A DNA stretch of 64,000 bases from Symbiodinium microadriaticum. Lineage: Eukaryota; Sar; Dinophyceae; Suessiales; Symbiodiniaceae. The stretch is from the NCBI GenBank assembly GCA_001939145.1, contig LSRX01000329.1, positions 520,579-584,578 on the forward strand. Direction: 5' to 3'. The notes under the pieces were generated by a model. That model searched no databases. It saw only the letters and a program-made list of their open reading frames with translations, and had not been told where the DNA came from. The translations under genes were made by a program, and so were the position numbers. Below are positions 31,811 to 42,720 of this stretch, piece after piece. Each line of letters begins with the position of its first letter. Positions within the stretch are counted from its first letter, which is position 1.

Positions 31811-31917
31811 CTTAAAGAAATCCAGGGCACCGATTCCACCACAACGGTGGGGTCGAACTGCTTCTCTAGGATCGGCCGGTCCTCTCGAAGAGCCAATGCG
31901 CAAGGGGTGGTAGCCTC
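31811..31917 (-). CDS. candidate exon, unknown protein
   Basis: 107 nt, acceptor accttaaag|G, donor gtttgg. Reads EATTPCALALREDRPILEKQ then FDPTVVVESVPWISL. Clearly protein-like; no family recognised. Confidence 0.5.
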
Positions 31918-32179
31918 CTTTAAGGTTTCATAAGGGCTAAGAATGGCTTTATTCATATTTAGACGGTAGTTCACAAGTGTCTTTGTAAGGGTCTTCGTGA
32001 GGCATCAAAAGGGTCTGTATGTTACTTACTAAGGAGATTGGCGAGAAGTTGGAGGCTTACATTCAGGTTCAGAGCTGGCCCCAAAACTTGAGGTTGAGAT
32101 ACTGTCGCCAACAGCCCGAAAGCCCTTGAACCGAAAGCGTGGAAGCCCCGAAGAGCTAAAGGCTTAGCAGCTTTCTTAC

Positions 32180-32226
32180 TTCCCCAAGAAGCCAGGGAAA
32201 TAAAAGGTTCAACTTTCAGATTACTA
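32180..32226 (-). CDS. candidate exon
   Basis: 47 nt, acceptor caacctag|T, donor gtaaga. Reads SNLKVEPFISLASWG. Confidence 0.35.
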
Positions 32227-32639
32227 CTAGGTTGTAAGAACCCAAACAGTTTAAAGAGCTTTAGGCCTGAAACGTGCACGGCCTGTGAGGCAGACGCCCA
32301 GGGCTCCAGGAAAGGTCTCAGGGCTCCCGAGAGCCCTACAAGACTCTTAGGGTTTTGGGTAGTTTTGGGCTTAGGATCTAGATTCTTAGAACTCTTAGGG
32401 TTTTGGGTTTAGGGTCTAGATTCTTGGAAGAACCTGTGAGGCCCTGGTAAAGCCCCTGTCAAACCAAAAAGCACCGAAGTGGCAACCTGAAGAGCATCTC
32501 GTCCTGCTTGCAGTGGTAGATGTCCTCATACCAGGATATCAACTGCTGGCCTGCAAGCAATCAAAGCGGCCCCTGTTCCCAACAGCCCCTACGATTGGGA
32601 GCATGACGATAAAGAATAAGAAGCCGCGACACTGTTCGA

Positions 32640-32860
32640 TGCCCGTGATGAAGATGGCGACGACGACGACGAGGACGACGACGGTGGCGGCGTCGACGAC
32701 AACATTGTCGCGAAAAAGAACGCAACCAAAAACAACACTACGACAGGATCAGGTTCATGTCCAGGAGCATGATGATGCTGCTGCTGCAGCTGCTGCTGCT
32801 GCTCCCGCGGCGGTGGTAGTGGCGGAGGTAGTGATGATGTGGTGGTGGCAGTGCCGGTGA
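32640..32860. repeat. GAC/CTG/GGT trinucleotide cluster
   Basis: ACG, GCTGCT and GGTGGT runs between candidate minus-strand exons at 32226 and 32976, so probably intronic. Confidence 0.88.
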
Positions 32861-32975
32861 GGAGAGAGATGCCCAAAGTCGTGATGCTGTAGCTGAAGTT
32901 GGACGGTGAGGAAACTGAGGAACAGGAGGAGCAGCACATCGTCTCTCTGCTTCGTGCTTACGAAGGGGGATGTAC

Positions 32976-33036
32976 ATGAAGCTGCGGCTTCGGCACGCTT
33001 GCCGGCCACCGTCCTCTCGAAGTCGCTCAGTTGCTC
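32976..33036 (-). CDS. candidate exon, charged helix
   Basis: 61 nt, acceptor accttgaag|G, donor gtacat. Reads EQLSDFERTVAGKRAEAAAS. Joins the two exons to its right in phase 0. Confidence 0.5.
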
Positions 33037-33369
33037 CTTCAAGGTTTCTAAGCCCATGCCCTAAAATCGTGGGAAACAAGAGTAGCCATCATGATCACCA
33101 CAATAAACAGCACCTGCGTCAACAGCAATGCCGTCATCAGCATCATGCCAATCACTATGAACATGATCTTCACGCCTCACCCATAACAGCTGCGTCCACA
33201 GACAGCTGAAACAGGCTTCGTGTGGACAAAACTTTATGATGGCCCACTCCCTTTGTTTGATCATAAACCTACAACCCAAACCCTAAGCTATGAACCCTTA
33301 ACTCCAAACCTCAAGCCACAAATCCCCGCAGAAGAGCCCGGAAGCCCCAAAACCCTTCAAACCCCCAAC

Positions 33370-33435
33370 GTTTCGCTCCGACAGCTCCCATGGATGGAAG
33401 ACGGTGCCCTCGGCATAGGTCCACTCCACTGCATC
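33370..33435 (-). CDS. candidate exon
   Basis: 66 nt, phase 0-0, acceptor ttgctcgag|G, donor gttggg. Reads DAVEWTYAEGTVFHPWELSE then RN. Unknown family. Confidence 0.5.
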
Positions 33436-33527
33436 CTCGAGCAACGATTGAACGCTCAATATGCATACATATACAATGGGATTCTGTGGTTGCTATGCTT
33501 TACATGTACACCAGGGTTTTGTAGTGT

Positions 33528-33592
33528 GTGTGTATATATATATATATATATACATATATGTGTGTGTATATATATATATATACATATTTTTT
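33528..33592. repeat. TA/TG microsatellite
   Basis: TGTGTATATATATATA tracts inside the intron between the exons at 33644 and 33435. Confidence 0.93.
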
Positions 33593-33643
33593 TCTGCATA
33601 TTGGGGAGGTGTGGGATTGGAGATGAAGCTGCAGAGCAGGTAC

Positions 33644-33703
33644 CTGTTTACGAAACCCCTGGATCAGGTCGAACTCGCCCACAATAAGAAGATGCGAGTA
33701 TCC
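33644..33703 (-). CDS. candidate exon
   Basis: 60 nt, phase 0-0, acceptor cttggcag|G, donor gtacct. Reads GYSHLLIVGEFDLIQGFRKQ. Together with 33370-33435 and 32976-33036 it gives a phase-consistent minus-strand chain of 62 codons. Confidence 0.5.
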
Positions 33704-34792
33704 CTGCCAAGAACGCAAAGAAGAGCCAGAAGCCGAATAAGTATGCGGTTCCTGCATTTGACTTTAAGTTAATGTTTCGAGCATGGGGCTCACCGCTTGG
33801 AGGGGCTGATGTTGGCTTGGAGTTTTGCTTATAAGGCTTAGGGCTTAGAGCCGGTTCCGGGTGATGTGGCATTCCAGCGGCTTTGTGGACTCTGTCTTGC
33901 CGTGGAAGGGAGATTGAGCCTTAATGGTTTAGTGGGTATAATAAATGGCTGGGAAGTGGACCTACAAGATTCTCAAAGGGCAACCCCTTCCGTCTATTCC
34001 TTACTTATGCTGCAATGCAGACGAATTTCGAGAAAGATGCAAACGGCTTCCGTCCAGTAGAGGCCTTAGGGTTGGGGTTTAGGATTAGGGATTTAGGCTT
34101 TGGAGTTGCAGGCTCAGGGTGTGATCTGGTTTAGGCTTTAGCAATGCGCCGCGCCATGTATTGCTCAACACTTCCACGCGTCCCCCTAAACCCTAAACCC
34201 TAAACCCTGCATTCCGTCTCCTTGCCGAGCAGCGCAGCCAGCTGGCCACATCTGCAGCACTTCGAGGGTTTAGGGTTTAGGGCTTCGGAAACAACAGCTT
34301 CAGGCCTTACCCTAACCATAACCCCACATAAGCCGTCCACTTTTTTTGTGAATTGGTTCGAGAATGACGAAGCTTCGCCCCTTATCTGACATCCTATTGT
34401 AAAGGTCATCATACTCGAATACACAGACTGTAGGGGAAACACTATTGGCAACTATTCCCTATATTCTCCTTGGCAGACCTCAAAGCCTAATCACAGCAAC
34501 TCGACTTGATTCCCTGGGACGCCAACGGATCTAAACCCCAGTCTGGGGGTGCCACGAGAATCACGACTCCCGGACTGTGGCTTGCAACAAAATATCTGGG
34601 GAATCTCAGACGTGATCCCTGTGAGGAGCCCGGATCCACTGTCCGAAGATGGAAAGGGTTGAGGGTTTAGGGTTCAGGGTCCACGGTTGAGGGCTTGGGG
34701 TTTCGCGTTTAGGGTTGAGGGTTTAGGATCTACGGTTTAGGGCTTAGGGGTGGTTAGCCTTCAGGGTTCGGGTTTAGGTTTTAGTGACACAG

Positions 34793-34834
34793 GCCGAACA
34801 CAGAGCCAAGATGCTGGAACTTCAGAAGCTCCTT
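34793..34834 (+). CDS. candidate exon, coiled-coil
   Basis: 42 nt, acceptor gtgacacag|G, textbook GC donor gcaagt. Reads AEHRAKMLELQKLL. The frame stays open to 34861. A glutamine-rich candidate (QQQQLEEEKG) follows at 34987-35017 with donor gtaatg. Confidence 0.42.
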
Positions 34835-35681
34835 GCAAGTGATGCTGCCTCACAATTGCTGGGTCTGAGGGCCTTTAGATCTGAAAAACCCTACAGACCC
34901 TGAACGATAAAGCTATCTTGAAGTGCGGGTCGTGGGATTTGGGATCCTGGGCCATATGCCTGCTCACTTTTAATGACAATCGAAAGCAGCAGCAGCAGTT
35001 GGAGGAGGAAAAAGGAGGTAATGGAGCAACCACAGTAGTGCGATTATCAGCATCTGCTAGCAGCAGCCACGATAACTATGGCGTAGTCTAGTACTTGCGG
35101 TAGCAATGGGAGCATCAGCAGCATCAGCAGGCGTTGCTTTTATTTCTGATGCTCCTATATGGTTGAGTGTCCTTGTTGGACCTGGAAAGATCAAGTAAAC
35201 CCAAGTAAAGTAAAGTACCTTTCACTCGACTAGGCTCGAGCTTCGTTCAGGGGTTCTCCGGGATATTGAATTCGAGGCTTCCGGTGGCCACAGGGGGTTT
35301 TTGGTGGTGTGTTACACCTCAGGGTTTAGGGTTTAGGACTTACAGCTTCGGGTTTTCAGGCTTTTGAAGTTTTGGGTGTCCTCTAGGACGTAGGGTATGT
35401 GTATTAGGACATGATGCAAAGTCTCTGAAACTGCGACTTCGACTTGCTTGGATGACTTGCCTGCCTGCCGTAATGTAGGGCTTCTCAAGGCGTGGGTCTG
35501 GGTGGGACGTATAGTCAACACGATAGAAAAATAGAACAAAAACAAAAGTGACAGCAACAAAACCAATAGAAACCAACAGCACTAACAATAACAATAGCAA
35601 TAGTAAACACAATGATGGAAATGCCTGGGCGGGCTTGCGTCATGGCACTCTGTTCATGCCCTCGCGCCTGCCAAAGCAAAG

Positions 35682-35732
35682 ATGCGCAGCTTCCTGGACG
35701 AGGGCGCAGACGGCGAGGACCTCACTTGGACA
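35682..35732 (+). CDS. candidate exon
   Basis: Reads MRSFLDEGADGEDLTWT after a caaag acceptor or as an initiator; donor gtccat. A possible next exon at 35790-35818 reads HVLGRLLFP between ctgcag and gtatca. Confidence 0.35.
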
Positions 35733-36145
35733 GTCCATTCTGTAGGGTTCAAGGTTTACGGCGCTGGTTTGGTCTCGTTTCCTGCAGCATGTGTTGGGAC
35801 GCTTATTATTCCCAAGGTATCAATGATGAAAAGCATGCTTCTCATTGTCAGCATTCGTTCGAACGAGCACGTCCATTCTTTTCAGCCGAGGCACAATGGC
35901 GCGGGAGGGATTGCCGCCTGTCTGGACGTGACTGCACCCTCTCCACGAACGAACCCATCAGCACAACCCGCTTCCCTGAAACCACCCGGAAGACAAGGGG
36001 ACTTGAAGCCCTACAACCCCCAATGCCCTTAAACCCCCAAAACTTAAAGCTGCAACAGCCCCAAGCCCTTGGGGCGTGGTTCAGATTCCGGTCTGTGTTG
36101 GGTTTGAGCGTTCACACATGAGCGTGAGAGTTTAGGGTCGGGGGC

Positions 36146-36253
36146 CTGGGACAACAGGTATAGGGTTCCTTGCTGCATGTCTGCTGCGACAATGACATCT
36201 TCTTTCGGATGCCCGAATATTTCAAACAGCCTGGATAATTCACTGGACGCTGC
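36146..36253 (-). CDS. candidate exon, unknown protein
   Basis: 108 nt, phase 0-0, acceptor ccttgag|G, donor gccccc (GC after CAG). Reads AASSELSRLFEIFGHPKED then VIVAADMQQGTLYLLSQ. Convincing coding composition; the plus strand is broken by stops. Confidence 0.5.
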
Positions 36254-37421
36254 CTCAAGGTTCCTGACTATCCAGATACTAGAAGATAGCCCCAAACCCA
36301 CTCTAATTCCTGAGGCCCCTATATATTGCAAACAGCCTTGGTTTACGGCTTGTTGAAGTTTCGGGCTGAGACATCCAAGGCCAGCCAACATAGCAGATAA
36401 GGCCGCCGGCACATACTACCTTGCACAGGTGCGATCATTCGCCGCATTTTGCATTTTCAGGGTGACGCAAGTGGCAAACTTGGGTTGTAGATTCTGGATG
36501 TCAGGCCCAAAACTAAACCTAAACCAAAGGAAACCCCTGCAAACCCAACAAAAAACATTGAAAAATGCGTTTAAAAACAAAAATCCGCAACCGCCCTACG
36601 GGCCCGGATCAAGCCCAACCCGAACGCCGGCACTGTTGAAGCCCAGCCAAACACCAAAACTATTCGCTAGGACTCCTATGATAAGTATCCAAGGTCAGGG
36701 GTCCAAGGCGCAGGCGGCTCAGCAGATACCCCAAAACCATATTCCAAGCGGTATAAGACCCCTGTACAAAATCGCCTTGAACCGTTGAGGCCTGGTGGGA
36801 GGCCGCCTTTTTCAGCAGCTCCTTCCCGGCGACCTGTGAGCAAGTTCAATCCGACACAAACAGTTCCGATGTCGGTTTTTTGAGGGGTTGGCAGAACTCC
36901 AAAAGAGTGCACCATCATGCGGCATCCGTACCGATTGCGGTTTACGGTTTGGGGCTCAGGTTTAGCATGCGCTACAAGAACGGGGCAAGGAGTGTTGGGC
37001 CTAAGTGTTCAAACTATGTAATGTCTCGGTTTTTGGGCTTTCGGCAACAGTAGTTTTTTGGGATGGTGCTTGACCCGTTAACCCTGAACCCCAAACCCTC
37101 ACCCGCTCCACCCTAAACCCTCAACCCTGAACCCTCAACCCGAAAGCCAAAACCCTCAACCCCAAACCCTGAACCCTAAACCATTGAAGCTGAGGTGATC
37201 TTCTCCAGGGTTTTTAGGGCTCAGGTTTCGTTGTCGGGGTCAGGGGGTTAAAGGTTGAGGGACTTGAGGTTTAGAGCCTAGGGGTTGTAGGGTTTAGGGT
37301 CTACTGTTCAGGGCTTGTGGGGTCTAGGTGTTTGGATGTAGGGTCTGGGCTTGGCAGCTTGTGCCCTCTTGGCTTTTGGGCATTTGAGTTTGGGGATAAT
37401 CGAGGCTAGCGTTTGTAATGA

Positions 37422-37700
37422 ATGGGCCGCAATGCAAAGAAGATTGGGGGAATGTCTGAAACTGTGCCAAAACATGTAAACATGAAGCTATCTTGTGACG
37501 CTTATGGCGGGATTGAAATGCTTGTCACTATTGCGCATGCTTCGGGCTCCTATCTTACTCGCATTAAACGTCTAGCACAAACAGCAGAAACCTTGGCCAC
37601 AGCTTCACAATCTCGCATCCCAGATACACAGGAATCTTACTGTTGTGCACTATCTAGCAACTGCTCACAACTAAGAAGTAATGCAGTTGTCTTCGTTTGA
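37422..37700 (+). CDS. candidate 92-codon ORF
   Basis: Intact ATG-to-TGA frame in a stretch free of telomere-like motifs, with normal amino-acid mix (SETVPKHVNMKLSCDAYGG near the start). No domain recognised; may be one exon. Confidence 0.28.
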   Translation: MGRNAKKIGGMSETVPKHVNMKLSCDAYGGIEMLVTIAHASGSYLTRIKRLAQTAETLATASQSRIPDTQESYCCALSSNCSQLRSNAVVFV

Positions 37701-37839
37701 TTGCGCGCGAGTGTTCACCCCAAGCCCTCACCTCAAAAGATCCTTAGATCCCAAGCCCCCCAAAGCACCATCGCCTGCATGTACATCTGTCTACTTGCTC
37801 AGCTGTTTCTCGCCTTCATTTTCAAACTGATGTATACAT

Positions 37840-37945
37840 GCATGTACATACGTACGTACGTACGTACGTACATGCCTATGTAGGTGTGTATGCACTTGAG
37901 TATGTATGTACGTCTACATATATATATATATATATATGTGAGAGA
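37840..37945. repeat. TACG and TA microsatellites
   Basis: Four-base TACG repeat about 37850-37870, TATATA 37915-37936, then GAGAGA. Confidence 0.93.
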
Positions 37946-38242
37946 GAGACTAAAGCCTTTAAGCAAAGCCAAAGCCTCAAGCGCCCAGCGTGTGCCTGTA
38001 GGCTTACATAGCCTTCTTCTGGGCCGCTCCCGGTCAGCCGTGCGAAGTGGAGCCTTCCGTCTTTAGGCGGCTCCAGCTCCTTCGGCTTCAAGAGGTCTTT
38101 TTGTGAAATTCTTCTAGGGTTTAGGGTTTAGCGTTTGGGGTTTAGGGTTAAGGTTGAAACAGGTGCATAAAGTTTTGGGGGTCAGGGTTGTGGGATTCTT
38201 TTGTGGGGTCTAGGGTTTGGCTTTCTAGGGTTTTGTGTCGGG

Positions 38243-38341
38243 TCAAGAGCTTGATGTTTGGGCAGCGACTAATTCACGGACCAGTATACCGGTTTCGGGA
38301 ATATGTTCAGGTACAGCGTCCGACGTGGGTGCTACGGTCGA
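38243..38341 (-). CDS. candidate terminal exon with stop
   Basis: Acceptor tgccttgcacag|T; reads STVAPTSDAVPEHIPETGI then LVRELVAAQTSSS and TGA. The plus strand is open across the same bases, so moderate doubt remains. Confidence 0.35.
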   Translation of the reverse strand, partial: STVAPTSDAVPEHIPETGILVRELVAAQTSSS

Positions 38342-39359
38342 CTGTGCAAGGCACAAGCGCCGCCCTCCCACAAAAGTCGGGCGGCAGAGGTTTAGGGGTT
38401 CAGAGTTTGGCTGCAAAGCCCAAGATCGCTTGAGCCTTTTGCCCTGACACCCCAAGTCTCACTGGACCTAGGTACACTTCAAAACCCTACAACCCCATCG
38501 ACGAAGTTTACGTGGACTACACATCGAACCAGGGGTTAAGGGTTTAGGGATCAATGGCTTAGGACTCTTTGAGTTTGGAGTCGGGTCTACCCCTAAAAAC
38601 CCAAAACCCCTGGAGCCCGCGCCCCAAATTAGACCCCTAAACAGGTCCACCCCAGGCCTCCCCGGAGTTCTTCGGGGGCTCTGGTTCATTCCACGCCCTT
38701 GACGCCGAACCGAGCCCTAAAACCAAAACCCCCCAACACGGTTTAGGGCTTTAGGTTTAGGGCTTCGGGCTGAGGGTTTAGGGTTTAGAGCTTAGGGCCT
38801 GAAATCCTAAAGCGAAACCCTCAAAACGCCCTCACGGAAACCTTGTAGAATCCTGGAAGAACCAGAACAAAACCCTCCGCCCTGAAACCGCGGAGTCCTT
38901 CACCCACGAACCGGTCCTCAGTTTGTGACTGGAGCCACGAAAGCCTCTGCTCCTGAACCGGCCTTTGTTTAGGGCTTTAGAAGCTTTGAGCATGCTTTCT
39001 GATGCCCGGATTCCCGCGCAACCTAGCACTTTGGGGCAACATGAGCGACACCAGCGAATGAGACTATGACGTCGGACATGGGGTCTGCGATTGTTCTGCC
39101 ACTGTGTCTCATGTCACTGTCCCGGTTCTGCGAACGCTATGGCCTCTTGAAGGCTATACCAAACATTCTCCTGCTCTTAAGATCCAGTCATGTAGAGTGA
39201 CCTGCCGTCACCTTGCAGAAGTCTCTGTTATGCTAGTATACCCCAAGGCTCACACTCCACCGTGCGACCGTCATTTACCCCCTAAGCACCTCAAGCCCCT
39301 AAACCTCTGAGTCCTCGTTGGATCCCCAAAGGAGGACATCACTCGCAGAGAGTACATTA

Positions 39360-40555
39360 GTAAAGAACCCCCAACTTGAAATCCCAAACCATACACCCAA
39401 AGCCCTAAAACCCTGAACCCTAATTAAATCCTAAACCCCCAAACCCGAAACCCTGAACCCCCAAACCCTAAACCCTGAACCCTAAATCCTACACCCCCAA
39501 ACCCGAAACCCTGAACCCCCAAACCCCTAAACCCTGAACCCTGAACAGAATCCCCCCAAAATGCCACCCGGACTCGCGAGGCGCTCGTCCAACGCATCCG
39601 ACGTCAGGTCACGTCCTTAGAAAAAGGAGCGACGGCTCTCTTCCGGAGAGCCCTTAAGGATTTAGGGGTTTAGGAATTCAGATATTTTGGGGCTGGGGGG
39701 TTTAGGGGTTTAGATGGATTTTACGATTTAGATGCTGCAGGGGGCTAGGGTTTAGATTAAGGCTTGTAAGGCTAGCGCCCGGACCTTGCGGCCCGGGCTC
39801 ATTGTCAGGTCTGCTCTGAAATAGTGGGCAGACTAAGATTGCTTGAAGTAGCATTGTGCATCGGCAAGGTGTATTACAATGCTGTGCCTTCTGCTCTGCC
39901 ACGCTATGTTGCAGCATTTGACGTCGTGACCTGTGCTTGTGTATATAACACGTGGCTACATTGTCTGATGACACGTTCCGGTCCATGACACACTATGTTC
40001 TGCGTGTTCTGTTACGTTCTAGATCATGCTCTGTTGCTTCATACTGCATAAGTATGTTACGTTCCATTATCGTGAATGTCGCTTATACCATGAAGTGGTA
40101 TAAGCGGCGTTTTATACTTAGCGTTCAGGCGAGAGGCTGAGGAAGCCCGAGGCCCGACATGCCAAAGCTCAAAGTCCCTCCAAAGCGTCCCAGCCCTCAA
40201 CCCCCAAAGCTTTCAGTCCTGAGCTGAATCCGAAACCAAAAGCCGAGAACCCTGCACCCTTGAACCTCCAAACCTTAAGCCCTGCTCCGTTTGAAGGGAC
40301 CGAATCGTAGGATCCCGAAGTCCTAAGAGAATGAACCCGTATTTTGGGAGAGGGTCTTGTCAGTCAGGGGTCTCGTCAAACCCTGAGCCCTAAGCGCCTG
40401 AGCAACTAAGCCCCAACCCCTGAACCCAAAGCCGTAAACCCTAAACCCTAAACCCCCCCAAATCCTTCTTAAACCCCTTAACCCCTAAAACCCTAAAACC
40501 CCTAAACCCCTAAAACCCCTAAAACCCTAAACCCCTAAAACCCTACCAATCTTCA
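39360..40555 (-). repeat. CCCTAAA-rich stretches
   Basis: Dense CCCTAAA, CCCTGAA and CCCCAAA variants at 39380-39545 and 40437-40555. The part between (39550-40430) has few such motifs; 39060-39310 just left of it is open on the plus strand but not recognisable. Confidence 0.85.
40080..40106. other. perfect 11-bp hairpin
   Basis: CGCTTATACCA, loop TGAAG, TGGTATAAGCG. Lies in a stretch without telomere-like motifs. No poly-T follows, so nothing links it to a known terminator or RNA. Confidence 0.7.
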
Positions 40556-40557
40556 AC

Positions 40558-40696
40558 TCAACTCCACTGCCATCGCGCCTCGGCGCACCAGGAGCCCACC
40601 CTTCTCCCCGCCGCCAACCACCTCCCAGAGATCGCTCCGAGCTGCCAGCAGCCTGGGTCTTTCTTTTTCTCCCGAAAGCATCGCGAAGGGTTCTTC
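40558..40696 (-). CDS. exon with WEVVGG-KGG motif
   Basis: Acceptor cttcgcaag|G, possible donor gttgaa. Reads EEPFAMLSGEKERPR, then SDLWEVVGGGEKGGLLVR. W-x-VVGG-x-x-KGG-x-x-VR opens a domain I remember as repeated in many dinoflagellate proteins; this is recollection, not a search. It may be two exons, since AG|G and GC-type sites also occur at 40641-40655. It lies directly left of the GAGTCAAGTACAT repeats. Confidence 0.5.
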
Positions 40697-40717
40697 CTTG
40701 CGAAGCCCTTTAGAGAA

Positions 40718-42100
40718 GTACATAGGATCAAGTACACAGAGTACTATGCAGGCAGAGTCAAGTGTACAAAGCATAGTACACAGAGTATAGTACACAAAGT
40801 GAAGTACATCAGAGTCAAGTGCATAGTACACAGAGTGAAGTACATCAGAGTGAAGTACATCGAGTGAAGTGCATCGAGTCAAGTGCATAGTACACAGAGT
40901 GAAGTACATCAGAGTGAAGTACATCGATTAAAGTGCATCGAGTCCAGTGCATAGTACACAGAGTGAAGTACATCGAGTGAGTGAAGAACATCGAGTAAAG
41001 TGCATCGAGTCAATTACATCGAGTCAAGGACTTATCTACATCTCGGTATATCTATCTTTCTTTCTAGAGCGGGAACCGGCACCGACGCCATCGATCGGGA
41101 ATGCAACCCTTTCCATGGATTGGCGTGGTCGAGCGCGCGAACGCGAGGTAAAGTTGCAACTTTTAGGCATGACGCACAACGCTTTCCATGGATTGGCGTG
41201 GTCGAGTGCGCGAACGCGAGGTAAAGTGGCAACTTTTATAGGCGCCGCGAGCAATTCTTTGCGTGGATTGGCGTGGTCGAATGCGCGAACGCGAGAACGC
41301 GAGGTAAAGTTGCCACTTTTTGACAACATGTAGGCGCCCCGCGCAACCCTTTGCGTGGATTGGCGTGGTCGAGCGCGCGAACGCGAGGTAAAGTTGCTAC
41401 TTTGGGGGTCCCACAGGGTTCCCGTGCAACCCTTTGCATGGATTGGCGTGGTCGAGCGCCCGAACGCGAGGTAAAGTTGCAACTTTTGGGGGTTCCCGCT
41501 GGGTTCCCGCGCAACCCTTTGCGGGGATTGGCGTGGTCGAGTGTACGAACGCGAGGTAAACTTGCTACTTTTAGGGTTCCCGCGCAACCTAGTACGCCTG
41601 TACGAAGCCTTCGAGAGAAGTGACGATAAACATAGAGTGGAGATACACGTAGAGTCCATAGAGTCAAGTATATCGAGTACCCTAAACCCTAGATGATAAT
41701 AGATGATAAACATAGAGTCACGATAAACATAGAGTCACGTACATGTAAGGTATAGTCAACCCTAAACCCTAAGTACATAGATGATAATAGATGATGAACA
41801 TAGATTCACGATAAACATAGAGTCAAGTACATGTAAAGTATAGTAAACAGAGTCGAGTGCGGGTGACAAACACAGAGTGAAGTGACGCTAAACATAGAGT
41901 GGAGATACACGTAGAGTCCATAGAGTCAAGTACATCGAGTACCCTAAACCCTAAACCCTAAACTCTAAACCTGGACTTTGTACTTGATGACTCTATGCAC
42001 TTGACTCTGTGACAATATGACTCTATGCACTAGATTCTATGTACTCAAACTGTGCACTTGACTCTATGACTTTATGTACTTGACTCTCTGACTTTACATA
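40718..42100. repeat. GAGTCAAGTACAT arrays flanking the minisatellite
   Basis: Degenerate short repeats (GAGTCAAGTACAT, GAGTGAAGTACATC, CATAGTACACAGAGTGAAG) run 40718-41035 and 41625-41945 in one orientation; 41970-42100 carries the complement (GACTCTATGCACTTGACTC). The whole therefore has partly inverted outer arms. Confidence 0.85.
41096..41585 (+). repeat. six-copy minisatellite with hairpin arms
   Basis: Six units beginning at 41113, 41186, 41261, 41353, 41436 and 41521 (spacing 73-92 bp). Core: ATTGGCGTGGTCGA, CGCGAACGCGAGG, then TAAAGTTGCAACTTTT. The last part is a palindrome; AAAGT/ACTTT arms persist in five units while the middle four bases vary (TGCA, GGCA, TGCC, TGCT). Unit 3 duplicates CGCGAGAA. 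Minus-strand frames through it are artefacts of the repeat. Confidence 0.9.
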
Positions 42101-42124
42101 GCGCTAAACTCTTGGCAAATGATG

Positions 42125-42720
42125 CTTTCGGGCCACTCGTCTTCTAGTTTTGCAAGTTTAAGGGTTTAGGGAGTTTAGGGCCCCTTGTTAGGTCCCTGTA
42201 GAATAGGGTTTAGGGTTTAGGGTTTAGGGTTTAGAGAGATTTTGGTTTTTGGCTTTTAGGGTTTAGGGTTTTGAGGGTTTTAGGGTTTAGGGTTTTTGGT
42301 TTTTAGGGTTTAGGGTTTAGTGTTTTTTAGGTTTTGGGGTCTAGGGGGTTCTAGGGCTTTAGGGGTTTAGGGCTTAGGGTAATTTTAGGGTTTAGGGTTT
42401 AGGGTTTTAGAGGTTTTGGGGTCTAGGGGGTTCTAGGGCTTTAGGGGTTTAGGGCTTAGGGTAATTAAGACTTTTTCGGAGTTTCAAAGTAAGAGCTGTC
42501 AGGAGTCCCTAAACCCTAAACCCTAAAAGGTTCTTCAGGGGGGGTAGGAGTCGTGGAGTAAGAGGCTTGGGATTTTGGGAGTGTGCAGGTGAAGGGCTGA
42601 GAGATGAAGGGCGTCGATCAGGACCTTGTAAAACGCGCTATGAGGGTTTAGGGTTTAGGGTTTAGGATTTAGGATTTAGGATTTAGGGTCAACGCTCTAT
42701 GAGGGTTTCCTTAGGTGTCC
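42125..42720 (+). repeat. TTTAGGG-rich stretch with internal duplication
   Basis: Irregular TTTAGGG, TTTTAGGG and TTTGGGG units. A segment of about 55 bp (GGTCTAGGGGGTTCTAGGGC onward to GGGTAATT) occurs twice, at about 42327 and 42418. Confidence 0.88.

Noticed and set aside
41036-41713. 225-codon minus-strand frame
   Set aside because: Built from the six-copy minisatellite; repeated RALDHANPRK-type words follow the DNA repeat, not a protein fold.
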